Assembly (NCBI GenBank): GCA_903930535.1
Contig: CAIYYX010000015.1
Coordinates: 1 to 54,615 of the forward strand
From: an uncultured Sterolibacterium sp.
GTDB lineage: Bacteria > Pseudomonadota > Gammaproteobacteria > Burkholderiales > Rhodocyclaceae
DNA: 54,615 nucleotides
Direction: 5' to 3'
Part shown: one piece after another, positions 15,449 to 24,277 of the stretch
Position numbering within the stretch: the stretch's first letter is position 1
Layout: each line of letters opens with the position of its first letter
Position numbers and translations under genes: made by a program
The notes under the pieces: model-generated
The model's database searches: none
Told to the model about the DNA's origin: nothing
The model's input: only the letters and a program-made list of their open reading frames with translations

Positions 15449-16861
15449 TCAGTCCGGCTTCCCCAGCCAGGCGAGATGACGGGAAGCATGGGTGTCGATG
15501 CGCTTCTCGTCGATTTGGACATCCTGGAATTTCACCCGCTTGAATCTTTCCAGCTGATCGAAGGGCACGGTGGCGTCTATCGCCAGCTTGGCGCGGATGC
15601 CGTCGCGTCCGCAGCGGATGTATTCGTGTCCGCGTGTTTCGGGAACCACCATCAGGTCTTTTGAGGCTTCCATGCGCGTGGCCAGCGCGTACTCGACATC
15701 GACGGGGTCGTGAATGTCGATATCGTTATTCACCGCGATGACCATGTCGAGATCCTTCAGCGCGCCAAATGCAGCCAGCATCGCATTGCGTTCGAAGCCG
15801 TCGCTCTGCGGTGAGATCTTGTTCACGCTGATGACGGCGTGGAAGCGGTGCAGGCCGCCGGCGGTCATGTCCACGTCGTCCACGGTGGGGGTGGCGGCCT
15901 GGAGAACCTTGAGCAGGCTTGCCTCCAGAACATACTTCCGCAGCATCACGGTCTCGCGGCCATAGCCGTTGATCGCGTAATAGACGGGATTGTTGCGGTG
16001 GGAAATAGAGGTGATTTCGAATACCGGGCAGTCGCCCTCATTGGACATATAGCCGATGAATTCGCCGAAGGGCCCCTCGTGCTGCTTCTTGTCGTGACGC
16101 AGAATGCCTTCCAGGACGATTTCGCTTTCCGTCGGGATCAGGATGTCCTGGGTGACCCCTTTGCACACCGGCAAGGGCTCGCCGATCAGCCCTCCCGCGG
16201 CCTTGAGTTCATCGGCGGACTCCGGCATCTGCGAGCCCATGGTGGCCGCCGCATAGAGCACGGAAAGATCGGTGCCTATGCACACCGCTATCGGCAGGTC
16301 CTGGCCGCGCTTGGCTGCGCGCTCGAAGGCCAATCGCGTGTGGCGGCCGTAGTCGAGCTTGATGGCGGTGCGGTCAGGGCCTATAAGCTGGAGCCTATGG
16401 TAGGAGGCATTGTAGGTGCCGCTGTCCGGATCCTTGCAGATGACCACCCCGCCGGTAACGAAGCGGCCGGGGTCTTTCTCGGTGTGCTTCAGGACGGGCA
16501 GAAGTTTGCCGATATCGAAATCCTTGGTATGAACATTCTCCTGCCAGGGTGCGGAGGGCATGACCTTTGGCTCCAGAGGCTTGGTCATGCCGCGTTCTAT
16601 GAGTTTCCGGATGCCGCGAAAATCGATGCCGAAGGCGGCCTCGCAGTTCGCCTGCGAGGACAGGACATTGCCTATGATAGGCATGTCAAAACCTTTGACC
16701 TCGGAAAACATGACGGCCTTGTTGCCGTCGCGTTTTTTGAGGATGCTGGCGATCTCAAGATTGGTATCGACGCTGCCGGAGATGGACTCTATGCGGCCGG
16801 CCGCGGCCAGCCTTTTGAGGGCGGTGCGGAATCGCGTGTCTATTATTTTTGGCATGTTCAT
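15449..16861 (-). CDS. UbiD-family prenylated-FMN decarboxylase
   Basis: A 470-residue UbiD-like enzyme that should (de)carboxylate an aromatic or alpha,beta-unsaturated acid using prenylated FMN. The catalytic triad can be placed: Asn151 and Arg156 in NASYHRLQ, then Glu262 and Glu267 in EGPFGEF, matching the E-R-E pattern of the family. No UbiX (prFMN synthase) is in the window. It is translationally coupled to the small acidic gene upstream and converges on the aromatic-acid importer. Vanillate, 4-hydroxybenzoate or protocatechuate are reasonable substrate guesses from context, but the sequence does not decide. Confidence 0.88.
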   Translation of the reverse strand: MNMPKIIDTRFRTALKRLAAAGRIESISGSVDTNLEIASILKKRDGNKAVMFSEVKGFDMPIIGNVLSSQANCEAAFGIDFRGIRKLIERGMTKPLEPKVMPSAPWQENVHTKDFDIGKLLPVLKHTEKDPGRFVTGGVVICKDPDSGTYNASYHRLQLIGPDRTAIKLDYGRHTRLAFERAAKRGQDLPIAVCIGTDLSVLYAAATMGSQMPESADELKAAGGLIGEPLPVCKGVTQDILIPTESEIVLEGILRHDKKQHEGPFGEFIGYMSNEGDCPVFEITSISHRNNPVYYAINGYGRETVMLRKYVLEASLLKVLQAATPTVDDVDMTAGGLHRFHAVISVNKISPQSDGFERNAMLAAFGALKDLDMVIAVNNDIDIHDPVDVEYALATRMEASKDLMVVPETRGHEYIRCGRDGIRAKLAIDATVPFDQLERFKRVKFQDVQIDEKRIDTHASRHLAWLGKPD

Positions 16862-16863
16862 GT

Positions 16864-17115
16864 CTAGTGAATTCCCTCTTCGCTCAGTTCGGTATCGAGG
16901 CCAGTGACGGCATCGAGTATGGTCTCGGTCAAATCCTCGTCCTCATCGCTCCAGGTCGCATCCGGATCGGTCGACTCCGTGGCCAGCGGCGCGATGTCGA
17001 AGTCGACATACCTGTCGCCGATCTTCAACACCTGCGAGCCGTTGGGATGCTCGACGATCTCCCAGTCGTTGGGTATCTTCAATTCGGCAAAAATGTGAAT
17101 CGTAAGTTTTTTCAT
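16864..17115 (-). CDS. 83-residue acidic protein coupled to UbiD
   Basis: A small gene with a good ribosome-binding site (AGGGGAG) before ATG 17115; the open frame extends to 17136, but the MKKLTIHIF start fits the RBS. The first half looks like a compact beta-rich domain (FAELKIPNDWEIVEHPNGSQVLKIGDRYVDFDI). The second half is strongly acidic (DPDATWSDEDEDLTE). It ends two bases before the UbiD start codon, so both are made from one transcript. I do not recognise a family, and it lacks the CxxC motifs of the small VdcD-type subunits. A helper or subunit of the decarboxylase is an inference from coupling only. Confidence 0.7.
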   Translation of the reverse strand: MKKLTIHIFAELKIPNDWEIVEHPNGSQVLKIGDRYVDFDIAPLATESTDPDATWSDEDEDLTETILDAVTGLDTELSEEGIH

Positions 17116-17181
17116 TTCACTCCCCTTGTCGAACAATTATGACAGCCTGAAAAATATTCTGCCACGATTTCACTGATGGGC

Positions 17182-18027
17182 TCAGTGCAAGATCTTGCCG
17201 GCGGAAGGAAAGAGTTCTTCGATGATGTCCGCCCCGTAGCGATACTCCTGGTTGCAGATGTCGTCCTTGACGACGATGGCGCCATGCTCGGCGAGTATGC
17301 CCTCCACTTCCTCGCGACCCAGAGAGATGAGCATGCCGCGCACTTTGTCCTCGTCGCGCGGGCAATGGTAGCTCACCGTCCGCGGCGCGAACAGTCTGAT
17401 CGTCTCCTCGGGAAAGAGCCGGGTCAGAAGGGTTTCTGCCGGCAGTGACAGTTCTTCCGGGCGCAGCGTCGAGGCGAGGAATTGCACGCGGTTCCAGCCG
17501 TCGCTGTCCTTGTCTGCGGCACCCGGCAGGGCCTGCAGGAAGAGGCCGGAAGCCTGGCCGTCGTTTGCCGAGAGCCAGAGCCTGGCGGGCTGCTGCTCCG
17601 ACTGGACGAGGTAGTGCTCGAAGATCTCGGCGACCGATTCGCCTTCGAGAGGGACGGTGGACAGATAGGTCTGGGCTGCCTTGCCGCTCTGCAGGCTTAA
17701 CTGCAGACGGCCTTTGCCCAGGAGCTCGGCGAGCGGTGCGTCGGATGCCGTGTATCTGGCCATGCCGCGCAGGCGCAGCTGCTCGTCGCAGTCGACCACC
17801 AGCAGGGAGACGGCGCCGTCCCCCTGAAGTTGGAAACTCAGGCGGCCCGGCGTCTTGAGATCGCTGCTTATCAGGGCCGCCACCGCCGCCATCTCGCCCA
17901 GCAGCGTCTTGACCGGGGGCGGATAGCCGCGCTCATGCTGCATGGCGGTCCAGGCGCCTTCGAGCTGCACCAGCACGCCGCGGATGTCGAGGTCCTCGAA
18001 GAGGAAGCGGCAGACCCTGTCTGTCAT
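17182..18027 (-). CDS. hslO: Hsp33 redox-regulated chaperone, degenerate zinc site
   Basis: A 281-residue Hsp33 holdase, the chaperone that is activated when oxidation of four zinc-bound cysteines unfolds its C-terminal switch. The body of the protein is typical (SDLKTPGRLSFQLQGDG, SLGREEVEGILAEHG). The switch is not: the first CxC is H221-C222-P-R224, and the CxxC is D255-D-I-C258, so only two of the four zinc ligands remain. Length and order are otherwise normal, and the frame is clean. It overlaps the ArsC-like gene by 4 bp, which points to a small oxidative-stress operon. Regulation of this version may differ from the classical disulfide switch. Confidence 0.92.
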   Translation of the reverse strand: MTDRVCRFLFEDLDIRGVLVQLEGAWTAMQHERGYPPPVKTLLGEMAAVAALISSDLKTPGRLSFQLQGDGAVSLLVVDCDEQLRLRGMARYTASDAPLAELLGKGRLQLSLQSGKAAQTYLSTVPLEGESVAEIFEHYLVQSEQQPARLWLSANDGQASGLFLQALPGAADKDSDGWNRVQFLASTLRPEELSLPAETLLTRLFPEETIRLFAPRTVSYHCPRDEDKVRGMLISLGREEVEGILAEHGAIVVKDDICNQEYRYGADIIEELFPSAGKILH

Positions 18028-18380
18028 CGCTTTGCCGCCAGCAGGTTTGCGAACTGCTGCGGATCGAAGCCGACCAGGAGCAGTTTCCCCTGCGCTTCGA
18101 CCACGGGTCGCTTGATCAGGCTGGGATATGCCTGCATCAGGGCGACCGCCTGATCTTCCGTCGCGATCTCCTGCTGCGCGGGAGACAGCTTGCGCCAGGT
18201 GGTGCCGCGGCTATTGACGAGCGGCTGCCAGCCAAGTTTCTGGCACCATTGCAAGAGGCGCTCGCCCGGGGCGCCTTGCTTCTTGTAGTCGTGGAAGGCG
18301 TATTCAATGCCGTGCTCCTCGCACCAGGAAAATGCCTTCTTCATCGTCGAACAATTCTTGATGCCATAGATCGTGATCAT
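18024..18380 (-). CDS. ArsC/Spx-family reductase (YffB-like)
   Basis: A 118-residue protein of the ArsC superfamily in its Spx/YffB branch. The N-terminus is a thioredoxin-like strand followed by KNCSTMKKAFSW (Cys10), and the C-terminal substrate-loop region is LIKRPVVEAQGKLLLVGF, with the conserved Arg-Pro. YffB-type proteins resemble glutathione-dependent thiol reductases and not true arsenate reductases. It is the first gene of a two-gene operon with hslO (4-bp overlap), which suggests a common thiol-redox theme. Confidence 0.85.
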   Translation of the reverse strand: MITIYGIKNCSTMKKAFSWCEEHGIEYAFHDYKKQGAPGERLLQWCQKLGWQPLVNSRGTTWRKLSPAQQEIATEDQAVALMQAYPSLIKRPVVEAQGKLLLVGFDPQQFANLLAAKR

Positions 18381-18463
18381 GATGAGTCTTTTCGCAAAGA
18401 GGCTATTGTAATACCCGGTGCCTTGCAGTCTCTGAAGTGCTTTGCTTGCCGGTGGAATGCCTG

Positions 18464-18490
18464 TGCTAAAATGCTCTTACCAGGTAAGAG
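18464..18490 (+). promoter_or_regulatory. vapBC promoter with palindromic operator
   Basis: An extended -10 element (TGCTAAAAT, 18464-18472) is followed directly by a perfect 17-bp inverted repeat, CTCTTACC-A-GGTAAGAG (18474-18490). The antitoxin ATG is at 18503, and the right arm runs into the purine-rich RBS (AGAGGGG). An AbrB-fold antitoxin binding here would block both initiation and translation of its own operon. Confidence 0.6.
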
Positions 18491-18502
18491 GGGCATACTG
18501 CC

Positions 18503-18763
18503 ATGTTGACCGTGACCGTTTCCGATAAAGGCCAAGTCGTCATTCCTGTGGAAATTCGCCGCCGCCTGGGCATCATTCCCGGCTGTCAACTCGATTTCAG
18601 GCTGGAAGGTCATGTCATTCACGCCGAGGTGAAACGCCAGCTTGTTCAAACCAAGGCCGAAGACGGCTTCGGCATGCTTATTTGCAACCGGTCGGGCAAT
18701 CGTCGCCTGGCCGATTTCGATGTCGCACTTGCCATGCGGGAAGCTGAAGATGATCGCCCTTGA
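18503..18763 (+). CDS. vapB: VapB-type antitoxin (AbrB/SpoVT fold)
   Basis: An 86-residue antitoxin. The first 45 residues form the swapped-hairpin AbrB DNA-binding domain (VTVSDKGQVVIPVEIRRRLGIIPG is characteristic). The C-terminal part, ending ADFDVALAMREAEDD, should wrap around the toxin. It overlaps the toxin gene by 14 bp. Regulation is expected to be autogenous through the palindrome just upstream. Confidence 0.9.
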   Translation: MLTVTVSDKGQVVIPVEIRRRLGIIPGCQLDFRLEGHVIHAEVKRQLVQTKAEDGFGMLICNRSGNRRLADFDVALAMREAEDDRP

Positions 18764-19178
18764 TACCAACATCCTGGCGCGTTTCTATGTGGATGATCCG
18801 GCTGACCCAGAGGCCGCCAGGCAACGTCCGATTGCCCATCGCCTTCTGACCGAATCGCAAAAGATTTTCGTGCCTCTGACCGTTATCCTTGAACTCGAAT
18901 GGGTGCTGCGCGCCTTTTATGGCTTCGCAGCCAAGGATTTCGTGCGGGTGGTAAAACATCTGCTTGGTCTGCCTAACGTGAGCGTCGAGGAATGGGCGCG
19001 CATCAGCGATGCCTTGGCCTGGCACACGGAAGGACTGGATTTTGCAGATGCCCTGCACCTCCTGGCCAGCAGCCATTGCAATGAACTCTTGACCTTCGAT
19101 GACCGCCGACTCTCGCGCCGCGCCAAACGTTTGGGCGTGACGCCGGCAGTGCTTGTTCCTGCCAGCCAGAAAAAATGA
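18750..19178 (+). CDS. vapC: VapC-type PIN-domain toxin
   Basis: A 142-residue PIN-domain endoribonuclease. The open frame reaches back to 18642, but the ATG at 18750 gives the canonical start MIALDTNILARFY with catalytic Asp5. The other acidic residues are Glu48 (ILELEW), Asp97/Asp100 (GLDFADALH) and Asp117 (TFDDRRL). VapC toxins cut tRNA or rRNA, and VapB neutralises them. The gene overlaps vapB by 14 bp. I see no sign of decay, so the module is probably functional. Confidence 0.92.
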   Translation: MIALDTNILARFYVDDPADPEAARQRPIAHRLLTESQKIFVPLTVILELEWVLRAFYGFAAKDFVRVVKHLLGLPNVSVEEWARISDALAWHTEGLDFADALHLLASSHCNELLTFDDRRLSRRAKRLGVTPAVLVPASQKK

Positions 19179-19203
19179 ATATCAACCCATTTTGTCATAA
19201 GCC

Positions 19204-20373
19204 ATGAGCCGCCAAACCAATTCTCCGCTTTACGCCCGCCTGGCTATAGGCCTGGCCGTCACCCTGCTTGTCGTTGCCGGGGTGTGGTGGGCCGGCAGGC
19301 CAAAACCCATTGCCGTGGTCATGAAGGAGGTGGATCAGGGTCGCGTCGAGGCGACGCTCGCCAACACCCGCGCCGGGACGGTCGAGGCCTGCCACCGCAC
19401 CAAACTCGCCACCATTCTCGGCGGGCGCATCGAGGTGCTGGCTGTGAAGGAGGGCGACCATGTGAAGAAGGGCCAACTCCTGATCAAGCTCTGGAACGAC
19501 GACCAGCAGGCGCAAACCGCGCTGGCGCAATCCCAGGTCGAGTCCGCCACCAAGCATGTTGCCGAGGCCTGCACCCTGGCCGCCAATGCCGAGGGCGAAG
19601 CCGCGCGCCAGACTGACCTGCGCGGCCGCGGCTATGTCTCCGTCTCCAAGGAGGAGACGGCGCGAGCCGAGGCGGTGGCCAAGCGCGCCTCCTGCGACGC
19701 CGCCAAGGCCGACGTCGTGCAAAGCCAGATGCGCGTTCGCGCGACCCGCGTTGAGCAGGGGCGCACGGTGCTCTATGCGCCCTTCGCCGGCACGGTGGCA
19801 AAGATCGTCGGCGAGGTCGGCGAGTATTCCACGCCTTCTCCCCCGGGCATATCGATGCCGCCTGCGATTGACCTGATAGACGAGTCCTGTCTCTATGTGA
19901 AGGCGCCGATGGACGAAGTCGATGCGCCGAAAATCAGCGCCGGCCAGCCAGTGCGGATCAGCCTCGATGCATTGCCCAGGCAGTCCTTCCCAGGCCGCGT
20001 CAGACGCGTCGCGCCCTATGTCTCGGCGATCGAGAAGCAGTCGCGCACCGTGGACATCGAGGCCGACTTCGACAATCCGCAGGCGGCGGGCAGACTGCTC
20101 GTCGGCTACAGCGCCGATGTCGAGGTGATACTCGCGGTGCGGGACAAGGTCGTGCGCGTTCCGACCTCCGCCCTGCTGGGCGGCGGCCGGGTTCTGGTGC
20201 CCGACTCCGACGGCCGTCTGGTTGAGCGAAAGATCAAGACAGGGCTTTCCAACTGGGAATACACCGAGGTGATCGAGGGCTTGGCCGCCGGGGAGCGCGT
20301 CGTCACCTCGCTGGAGCGCGAAGGCGTGAAGGCGGGTGCGGCCGTCGTGATGGACGCGAGCGCCGTGAAGTGA
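19204..20373 (+). CDS. periplasmic membrane-fusion (adaptor) protein, MacA-like
   Basis: A 389-residue adaptor of the HlyD/RND/MacA class. One N-terminal transmembrane segment (RLAIGLAVTLLVVAGVWWAG) is followed by a lipoyl half-motif (ILGGRIEVLAVKEGDHVKKGQLLIKL), a coiled-coil hairpin (about 100-180, rich in Ala, Glu and Gln), a second lipoyl half and beta-barrel domains. It should bridge the inner-membrane ABC complex and an outer-membrane channel. It is the first gene of a four-gene operon (adaptor, ATPase, two permeases). No TolC-like gene is in the window. Cargo is unknown; antibiotics, peptides or lipids are all possible. Confidence 0.88.
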   Translation: MSRQTNSPLYARLAIGLAVTLLVVAGVWWAGRPKPIAVVMKEVDQGRVEATLANTRAGTVEACHRTKLATILGGRIEVLAVKEGDHVKKGQLLIKLWNDDQQAQTALAQSQVESATKHVAEACTLAANAEGEAARQTDLRGRGYVSVSKEETARAEAVAKRASCDAAKADVVQSQMRVRATRVEQGRTVLYAPFAGTVAKIVGEVGEYSTPSPPGISMPPAIDLIDESCLYVKAPMDEVDAPKISAGQPVRISLDALPRQSFPGRVRRVAPYVSAIEKQSRTVDIEADFDNPQAAGRLLVGYSADVEVILAVRDKVVRVPTSALLGGGRVLVPDSDGRLVERKIKTGLSNWEYTEVIEGLAAGERVVTSLEREGVKAGAAVVMDASAVK

Positions 20374-21059
20374 TGGCCGAGCCGCAGATCAGGCTCGCAG
20401 GAATCGAGCGGGTTTTTCATCTCGGTGACAGCGAGGTTCATGCCCTGCATAGTCTTTCGCTGACTATCATGCCCGGGGAATATGTGGCGGTGATGGGACC
20501 CTCTGGTTCGGGAAAGTCGACGCTGTTGAATCTCCTGGGCCTGCTCGATCGGCCCAATGCCGGCAGTTATGTTCTCGAAGGCCGCGACGTGACCACGCTC
20601 AATCCCGAGGAGCAGGCCGAGGTGCGCAGTCGGCGCATCGGCTTCGTCTTCCAGAGCTTCCATCTGGTGCCGCGCCTGACCGCCTATGACAACATCGCCC
20701 TGCCCATGATGCTGGCGGGCGTCTCCCCCAAAGAGAGAGACGTTCGGGTAAACAAGGCGCTCAAGGACTACGGCCTGGAAGACCGCGCCGGGCACCGGCC
20801 CGAGGAACTCTCCGGCGGCCAGCGCCAGCGCGTCGCCATCGCCCGCGCCACCATCATGGAGCCGGCGATGATTCTCGCGGACGAGCCGACAGGCAATCTC
20901 GACCGCGCCACCGGCGACGAGGTCGTGCATCTGCTCGAGGAACTCAACGGCCGCGGCGTGACGCTGATCGTCGTCACCCACGACCCCGGCATAGGCAGCC
21001 GCTCGCGCCGCCAGTTGTTGATGGAAGACGGAGAACTGCGTCGCGACAGCGCAATATAA
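20373..21059 (+). CDS. MacB/LolD-type ABC ATPase
   Basis: A 228-residue ATPase of the MacB/LolD/FtsE group: Walker [11 protein letters not shown]-loop [16 protein letters not shown], signature [15 protein letters not shown] and Walker [13 protein letters not shown]. The ATG at 20373 overlaps the adaptor stop (TGATG); a GTG one codon upstream is less likely. It energises the two FtsX-like permeases that follow, four bases downstream. Confidence 0.92.
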   Translation: MAEPQIRLAGIERVFHLGDSEVHALHSLSLTIMPGEYVAVMGPSGSGKSTLLNLLGLLDRPNAGSYVLEGRDVTTLNPEEQAEVRSRRIGFVFQSFHLVPRLTAYDNIALPMMLAGVSPKERDVRVNKALKDYGLEDRAGHRPEELSGGQRQRVAIARATIMEPAMILADEPTGNLDRATGDEVVHLLEELNGRGVTLIVVTHDPGIGSRSRRQLLMEDGELRRDSAI

Positions 21060-21063
21060 TCCG

Positions 21064-22272
21064 ATGCGTGCTCCCGACCTGATCCGCTTCGCCAGCCATG
21101 CCGCCACCGGCAATCCCTTGCGCAGTTCTTTGCTTGTCCTGGCTGTAGCCATCGGCGTCGCCGCGGTGGTGGTGCTGACCGCATTGGGCGACGGCGCGCG
21201 GCGCTATGTGCTCGCCGAATTCTCTTCCCTGGGCAGCAATCTGGTGATCGTCCTGCCCGGCCGCTCGCAGACCGGCGGCTTCAATCCCGCCAACGCCATC
21301 ACCGGCACGCCGCGCGACCTGACCATCAACGATGCCAAGGCCCTGCTGCGCGGCGCTTCGATACGCCGCGTCGCTCCGATTGCCGTGGGCACGTCGGAGA
21401 TCAGCGTGCCGGGAAAGCTGCGCGAGGTCATGGTCGCAGGCACCACATCCCAGTATATCGAGGTGAGGCATCTGGACATCAGTCAGGGCAGTTTTCTGCC
21501 CGAGGAAGACTGGGGCAGGGGTGCGGCGGTGGCGGTGATCGGCGCCAAAGTCCGCCAGGAAATGTTCGGGCAGGGGTCGGCCGTGGGCAGGTTGATCCGC
21601 GTCGGCGACCGGCGCTTCCGCATCGTCGGCGTCCTGGCCAGTAGCGGCCAGGGACTGGGCATGAACACCGACGAACTGGTGTTCGTGCCGGTGGCCTTGG
21701 CCCAGGCCATGTTCAACAGCAATACCCTGTTCCGCATTCTGGTCGAGGCGAAAAACCGCGAGGAGATCCCTCTGGCAAAGGCGCAGGCGCTGGAAATCCT
21801 CAAGCTGCGCCACGAGGGCGAGGAGGACGTCACCGCCATCACCCAGGACGCCGTGCTCGCCACCTTCGACCGTCTGCTCTCGGCGCTGACCTTGGGCGTG
21901 GCAGGCATCGCCGCGATCAGCCTGGCCGTGGCCGGGATACTGGTGATGAACGTGATGCTGGTCTCCGTCGTCCAGCGCACTTCCGAGATTGGCCTCTTGA
22001 AGGCGCTGGGCGCGACCGGCAGCGCCATCCGGCTGGCCTTCCTGGTCGAGGCGGCGATGCTCTCTGCCGCCGGCGCGGTCATGGGCTTTCTGCTCGGCCA
22101 GGGCGGGGCAGCCCTGATCCGCAATTTTTATCCGACGTTTCCTGCCTTCCCTCCCGACTGGGCGGTGGCGGCCGGCCTTATCACGGCCTTGGCCACGGGC
22201 ATTCTGTTCGGCGTCCTGCCGGCAAGGCGCGCCGCGCTGCTCGATCCGGTACAGGCATTGGCGAAGCGATGA
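21064..22272 (+). CDS. MacB-type ABC permease 1 (FtsX fold)
   Basis: This 402-residue permease has one N-terminal membrane helix, a periplasmic domain of roughly 200 residues (MacB core) and three C-terminal helices in an FtsX domain. The motif [25 protein letters not shown] is characteristic, and the protein ends [16 protein letters not shown]. It is followed by a paralogue four bases later. The two probably form a heterodimer, unlike classical MacB, where one fused chain forms a homodimer. Confidence 0.9.
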   Translation: MRAPDLIRFASHAATGNPLRSSLLVLAVAIGVAAVVVLTALGDGARRYVLAEFSSLGSNLVIVLPGRSQTGGFNPANAITGTPRDLTINDAKALLRGASIRRVAPIAVGTSEISVPGKLREVMVAGTTSQYIEVRHLDISQGSFLPEEDWGRGAAVAVIGAKVRQEMFGQGSAVGRLIRVGDRRFRIVGVLASSGQGLGMNTDELVFVPVALAQAMFNSNTLFRILVEAKNREEIPLAKAQALEILKLRHEGEEDVTAITQDAVLATFDRLLSALTLGVAGIAAISLAVAGILVMNVMLVSVVQRTSEIGLLKALGATGSAIRLAFLVEAAMLSAAGAVMGFLLGQGGAALIRNFYPTFPAFPPDWAVAAGLITALATGILFGVLPARRAALLDPVQALAKR

Positions 22273-22276
22273 AACG

Positions 22277-23479
22277 ATGAGATTCTCTGACGGCATACGG
22301 CTTGCGAGTTCGGCCATCACCGCCTACCGCCTGAGGAGCTTCCTGACGCTTCTGGGCATCGCCGTGGGCATCAGCGCGGTGATCCTGCTCACCTCGATAG
22401 GAGAAGGCATACATCGCTTCGTGCTGGCCGAATTCACCCAGTTCGGCACCAACATCATCGGCATTGCTCCGGGCAAGGTCAAGACCGCCGGGCCTGCGCC
22501 TACCGGCATACCGACCTCGGTGCGGCCCCTGACGCTGGAAGACGCACGCTCACTGGCACGCCTGCCCGGCGTCGCTGCGATGAGCCCCATCGTCTGGGGA
22601 AACTCCGAGGTGGGCGGCAACGGCCGCCTGCGGCGCACCACCGTCTATGGCGTCAATGCCGACATGCTCAAGGTCTTTTCCATCAAGGTCGGCAGTGGCC
22701 AGTTTCTGCCCGACGAGGATGCCGACAAGGCCCGCGCCTTCGTGGTCCTTGGCCCGAAGCTGAAGAATGAACTGTTTGGCGCCGCCAATGCGCTGGGTGC
22801 GCGGGTGCGCATCGGCAGCATGCAGTTCCGCGTGATCGGCGTGTTGGAGAACAAGGGGCAAGTCCTCGGCATAGACATGGACGATACCGCCTACATCCCT
22901 GCGGCGCGGGCGCTCGAACTCTACAACCGCGACGGGCTGATGGAAATCCATCTCACCTACGCCCAAGACGTACCCGCATTCAAGGTGGCCGATGCCGCCA
23001 AGGCGATGCTCAAGGCGCGTCACGGCCGTGAGGATTTCACCATCACAACCCAGGAGGACATGCTGCGAACGCTGGGGAGAATCCTCGACATCCTGACCAT
23101 GGCCGTGGGCGCGCTGGGCGGCATCTCTCTGCTCGTCGGCGGTGTCGGCATCGTCACCATCATGACTATCGCGGTGGCCGAGCGGACCGGCGAGATCGGC
23201 CTCATGGTGGCGCTGGGTGCTACGCGCAAGACCATTCTGGGCATATTCCTCGGTGAGGCCGTGGCGCTCTCGGCCGTTGGCGGCTTGCTGGGTTTGATAT
23301 TGGGTTTCGGCCTGGCGCAACTCATTCACTTCTTCCTGCCGGCCTTGCCGGTGCACACGCCCATCAGCTTCGTGTTCCTTGCCGAGGCAGTGGCCGTCGG
23401 CATCGGTCTCGCGGCCGGCGTCCTGCCGGCAAGGCGCGCCGCAGGACTGGATGCGGTCTACGCCTTGCGCGCCGAGTAG
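22277..23479 (+). CDS. MacB-type ABC permease 2 (FtsX fold)
   Basis: A 400-residue paralogue of the preceding permease with the same order of elements: N-terminal helix (RLRSFLTLLGIAVGISAVILL), periplasmic domain, then FtsX (RTGEIGLMVALGATRKTILGIFLGEA), ending ARRAAGLDAVYALRAE. Both probably arose by duplication. It is the last gene of the efflux operon and converges with the signalling operon on the minus strand. Confidence 0.9.
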   Translation: MRFSDGIRLASSAITAYRLRSFLTLLGIAVGISAVILLTSIGEGIHRFVLAEFTQFGTNIIGIAPGKVKTAGPAPTGIPTSVRPLTLEDARSLARLPGVAAMSPIVWGNSEVGGNGRLRRTTVYGVNADMLKVFSIKVGSGQFLPDEDADKARAFVVLGPKLKNELFGAANALGARVRIGSMQFRVIGVLENKGQVLGIDMDDTAYIPAARALELYNRDGLMEIHLTYAQDVPAFKVADAAKAMLKARHGREDFTITTQEDMLRTLGRILDILTMAVGALGGISLLVGGVGIVTIMTIAVAERTGEIGLMVALGATRKTILGIFLGEAVALSAVGGLLGLILGFGLAQLIHFFLPALPVHTPISFVFLAEAVAVGIGLAAGVLPARRAAGLDAVYALRAE

Positions 23480-23518
23480 TCGCCTGGGCAAGCCGAAGCA
23501 ACCTTGAGGCAGGAGTTT

Positions 23519-24277
23519 TTATTTTCGATAGTATGGACTGCACCGGGCCAGCAACTCGGCGGCGTAACGGCTGATGTTGGCGGCGAGGTTGGTATCGCGC
23601 GGAACCAGCGCGGTTATGCGCAGGTAGGCTGGCACGGCCGCCTTGTTGCTGCTGACGAGAATCACCGGGATGTCGCTGTTTCTGCAACCCGACTCGCGCA
23701 CGGCCGCGACGAGCGCGGTGGCGTTCAAGTCAGGCAGTTCGCGCGAGGCGAGCATCAGGTCGAAGTGCTCATGAAGCATGCGCTCGAGCGCGGCGAGGCC
23801 GCTTTCCAGGGTGACGAGACGCACCGGCTGGGCGGAAAAAATCTGCTGATAGAGCTGGCGCATGGCTGCGGAAGGCTCGACCAGCAGCACGGAGGCCCGA
23901 CCGGACAGGCTGGACGTGCGCAACTTTTCCAGTTCTTCTTCGATGACGGCCACGGCAGAGGCGTCCCTGTCCACGCCGGACTTGCGCAACAGATCGACAT
24001 AGCGCAGGGCTGAGTCGCAGGCCTTTCGGTCGAAGCCGTGGCGAGCCTCGCTGATGAAGCTCTCGAACTGGTGGCAAATGGTGGTGATGACGGGAACGCC
24101 GAACATGCCGCCGGCGCCCTTGAGGCTGTGAATTTGCCGGTAGAGCTCGTCGAAGGCGTCCGCTTCCTGCTGTTCCAGCGCCATAACCCCTTCTTCCAAA
24201 CGGTTGCAGCGCTCGGGAAACTCATCGAGGAAGTCGGCCTGCATGTGGGCCAGCAGCGCGGAAAAATCGTCACTCAC
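23519..24277 (-). CDS. Hpt domain protein with degenerate receiver
   Basis: A 252-residue protein with an N-terminal Hpt domain carrying phospho-accepting His50 in IHSLKGAGGMFG. The C-terminal half has a receiver-like fold, but its acceptor position is Ser (FDLMLASRELP instead of the usual LLD). It can therefore relay phosphate through the Hpt but not accept it on the receiver. It is the last gene of the four-gene operon begun by the CHASE-PAS hybrid kinase, and its start overlaps the diguanylate cyclase stop by 8 bp. Its likely job is a phosphorelay intermediate or sink between the hybrid kinase and the stand-alone regulators. Confidence 0.82.
   Translation of the reverse strand: MSDDFSALLAHMQADFLDEFPERCNRLEEGVMALEQQEADAFDELYRQIHSLKGAGGMFGVPVITTICHQFESFISEARHGFDRKACDSALRYVDLLRKSGVDRDASAVAVIEEELEKLRTSSLSGRASVLLVEPSAAMRQLYQQIFSAQPVRLVTLESGLAALERMLHEHFDLMLASRELPDLNATALVAAVRESGCRNSDIPVILVSSNKAAVPAYLRITALVPRDTNLAANISRYAAELLARCSPYYRK

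Noticed and set aside
20974..22320. 448-residue open frame on the minus strand
   Set aside because: Antisense to MacB-type permease 1, with no recognisable domain.
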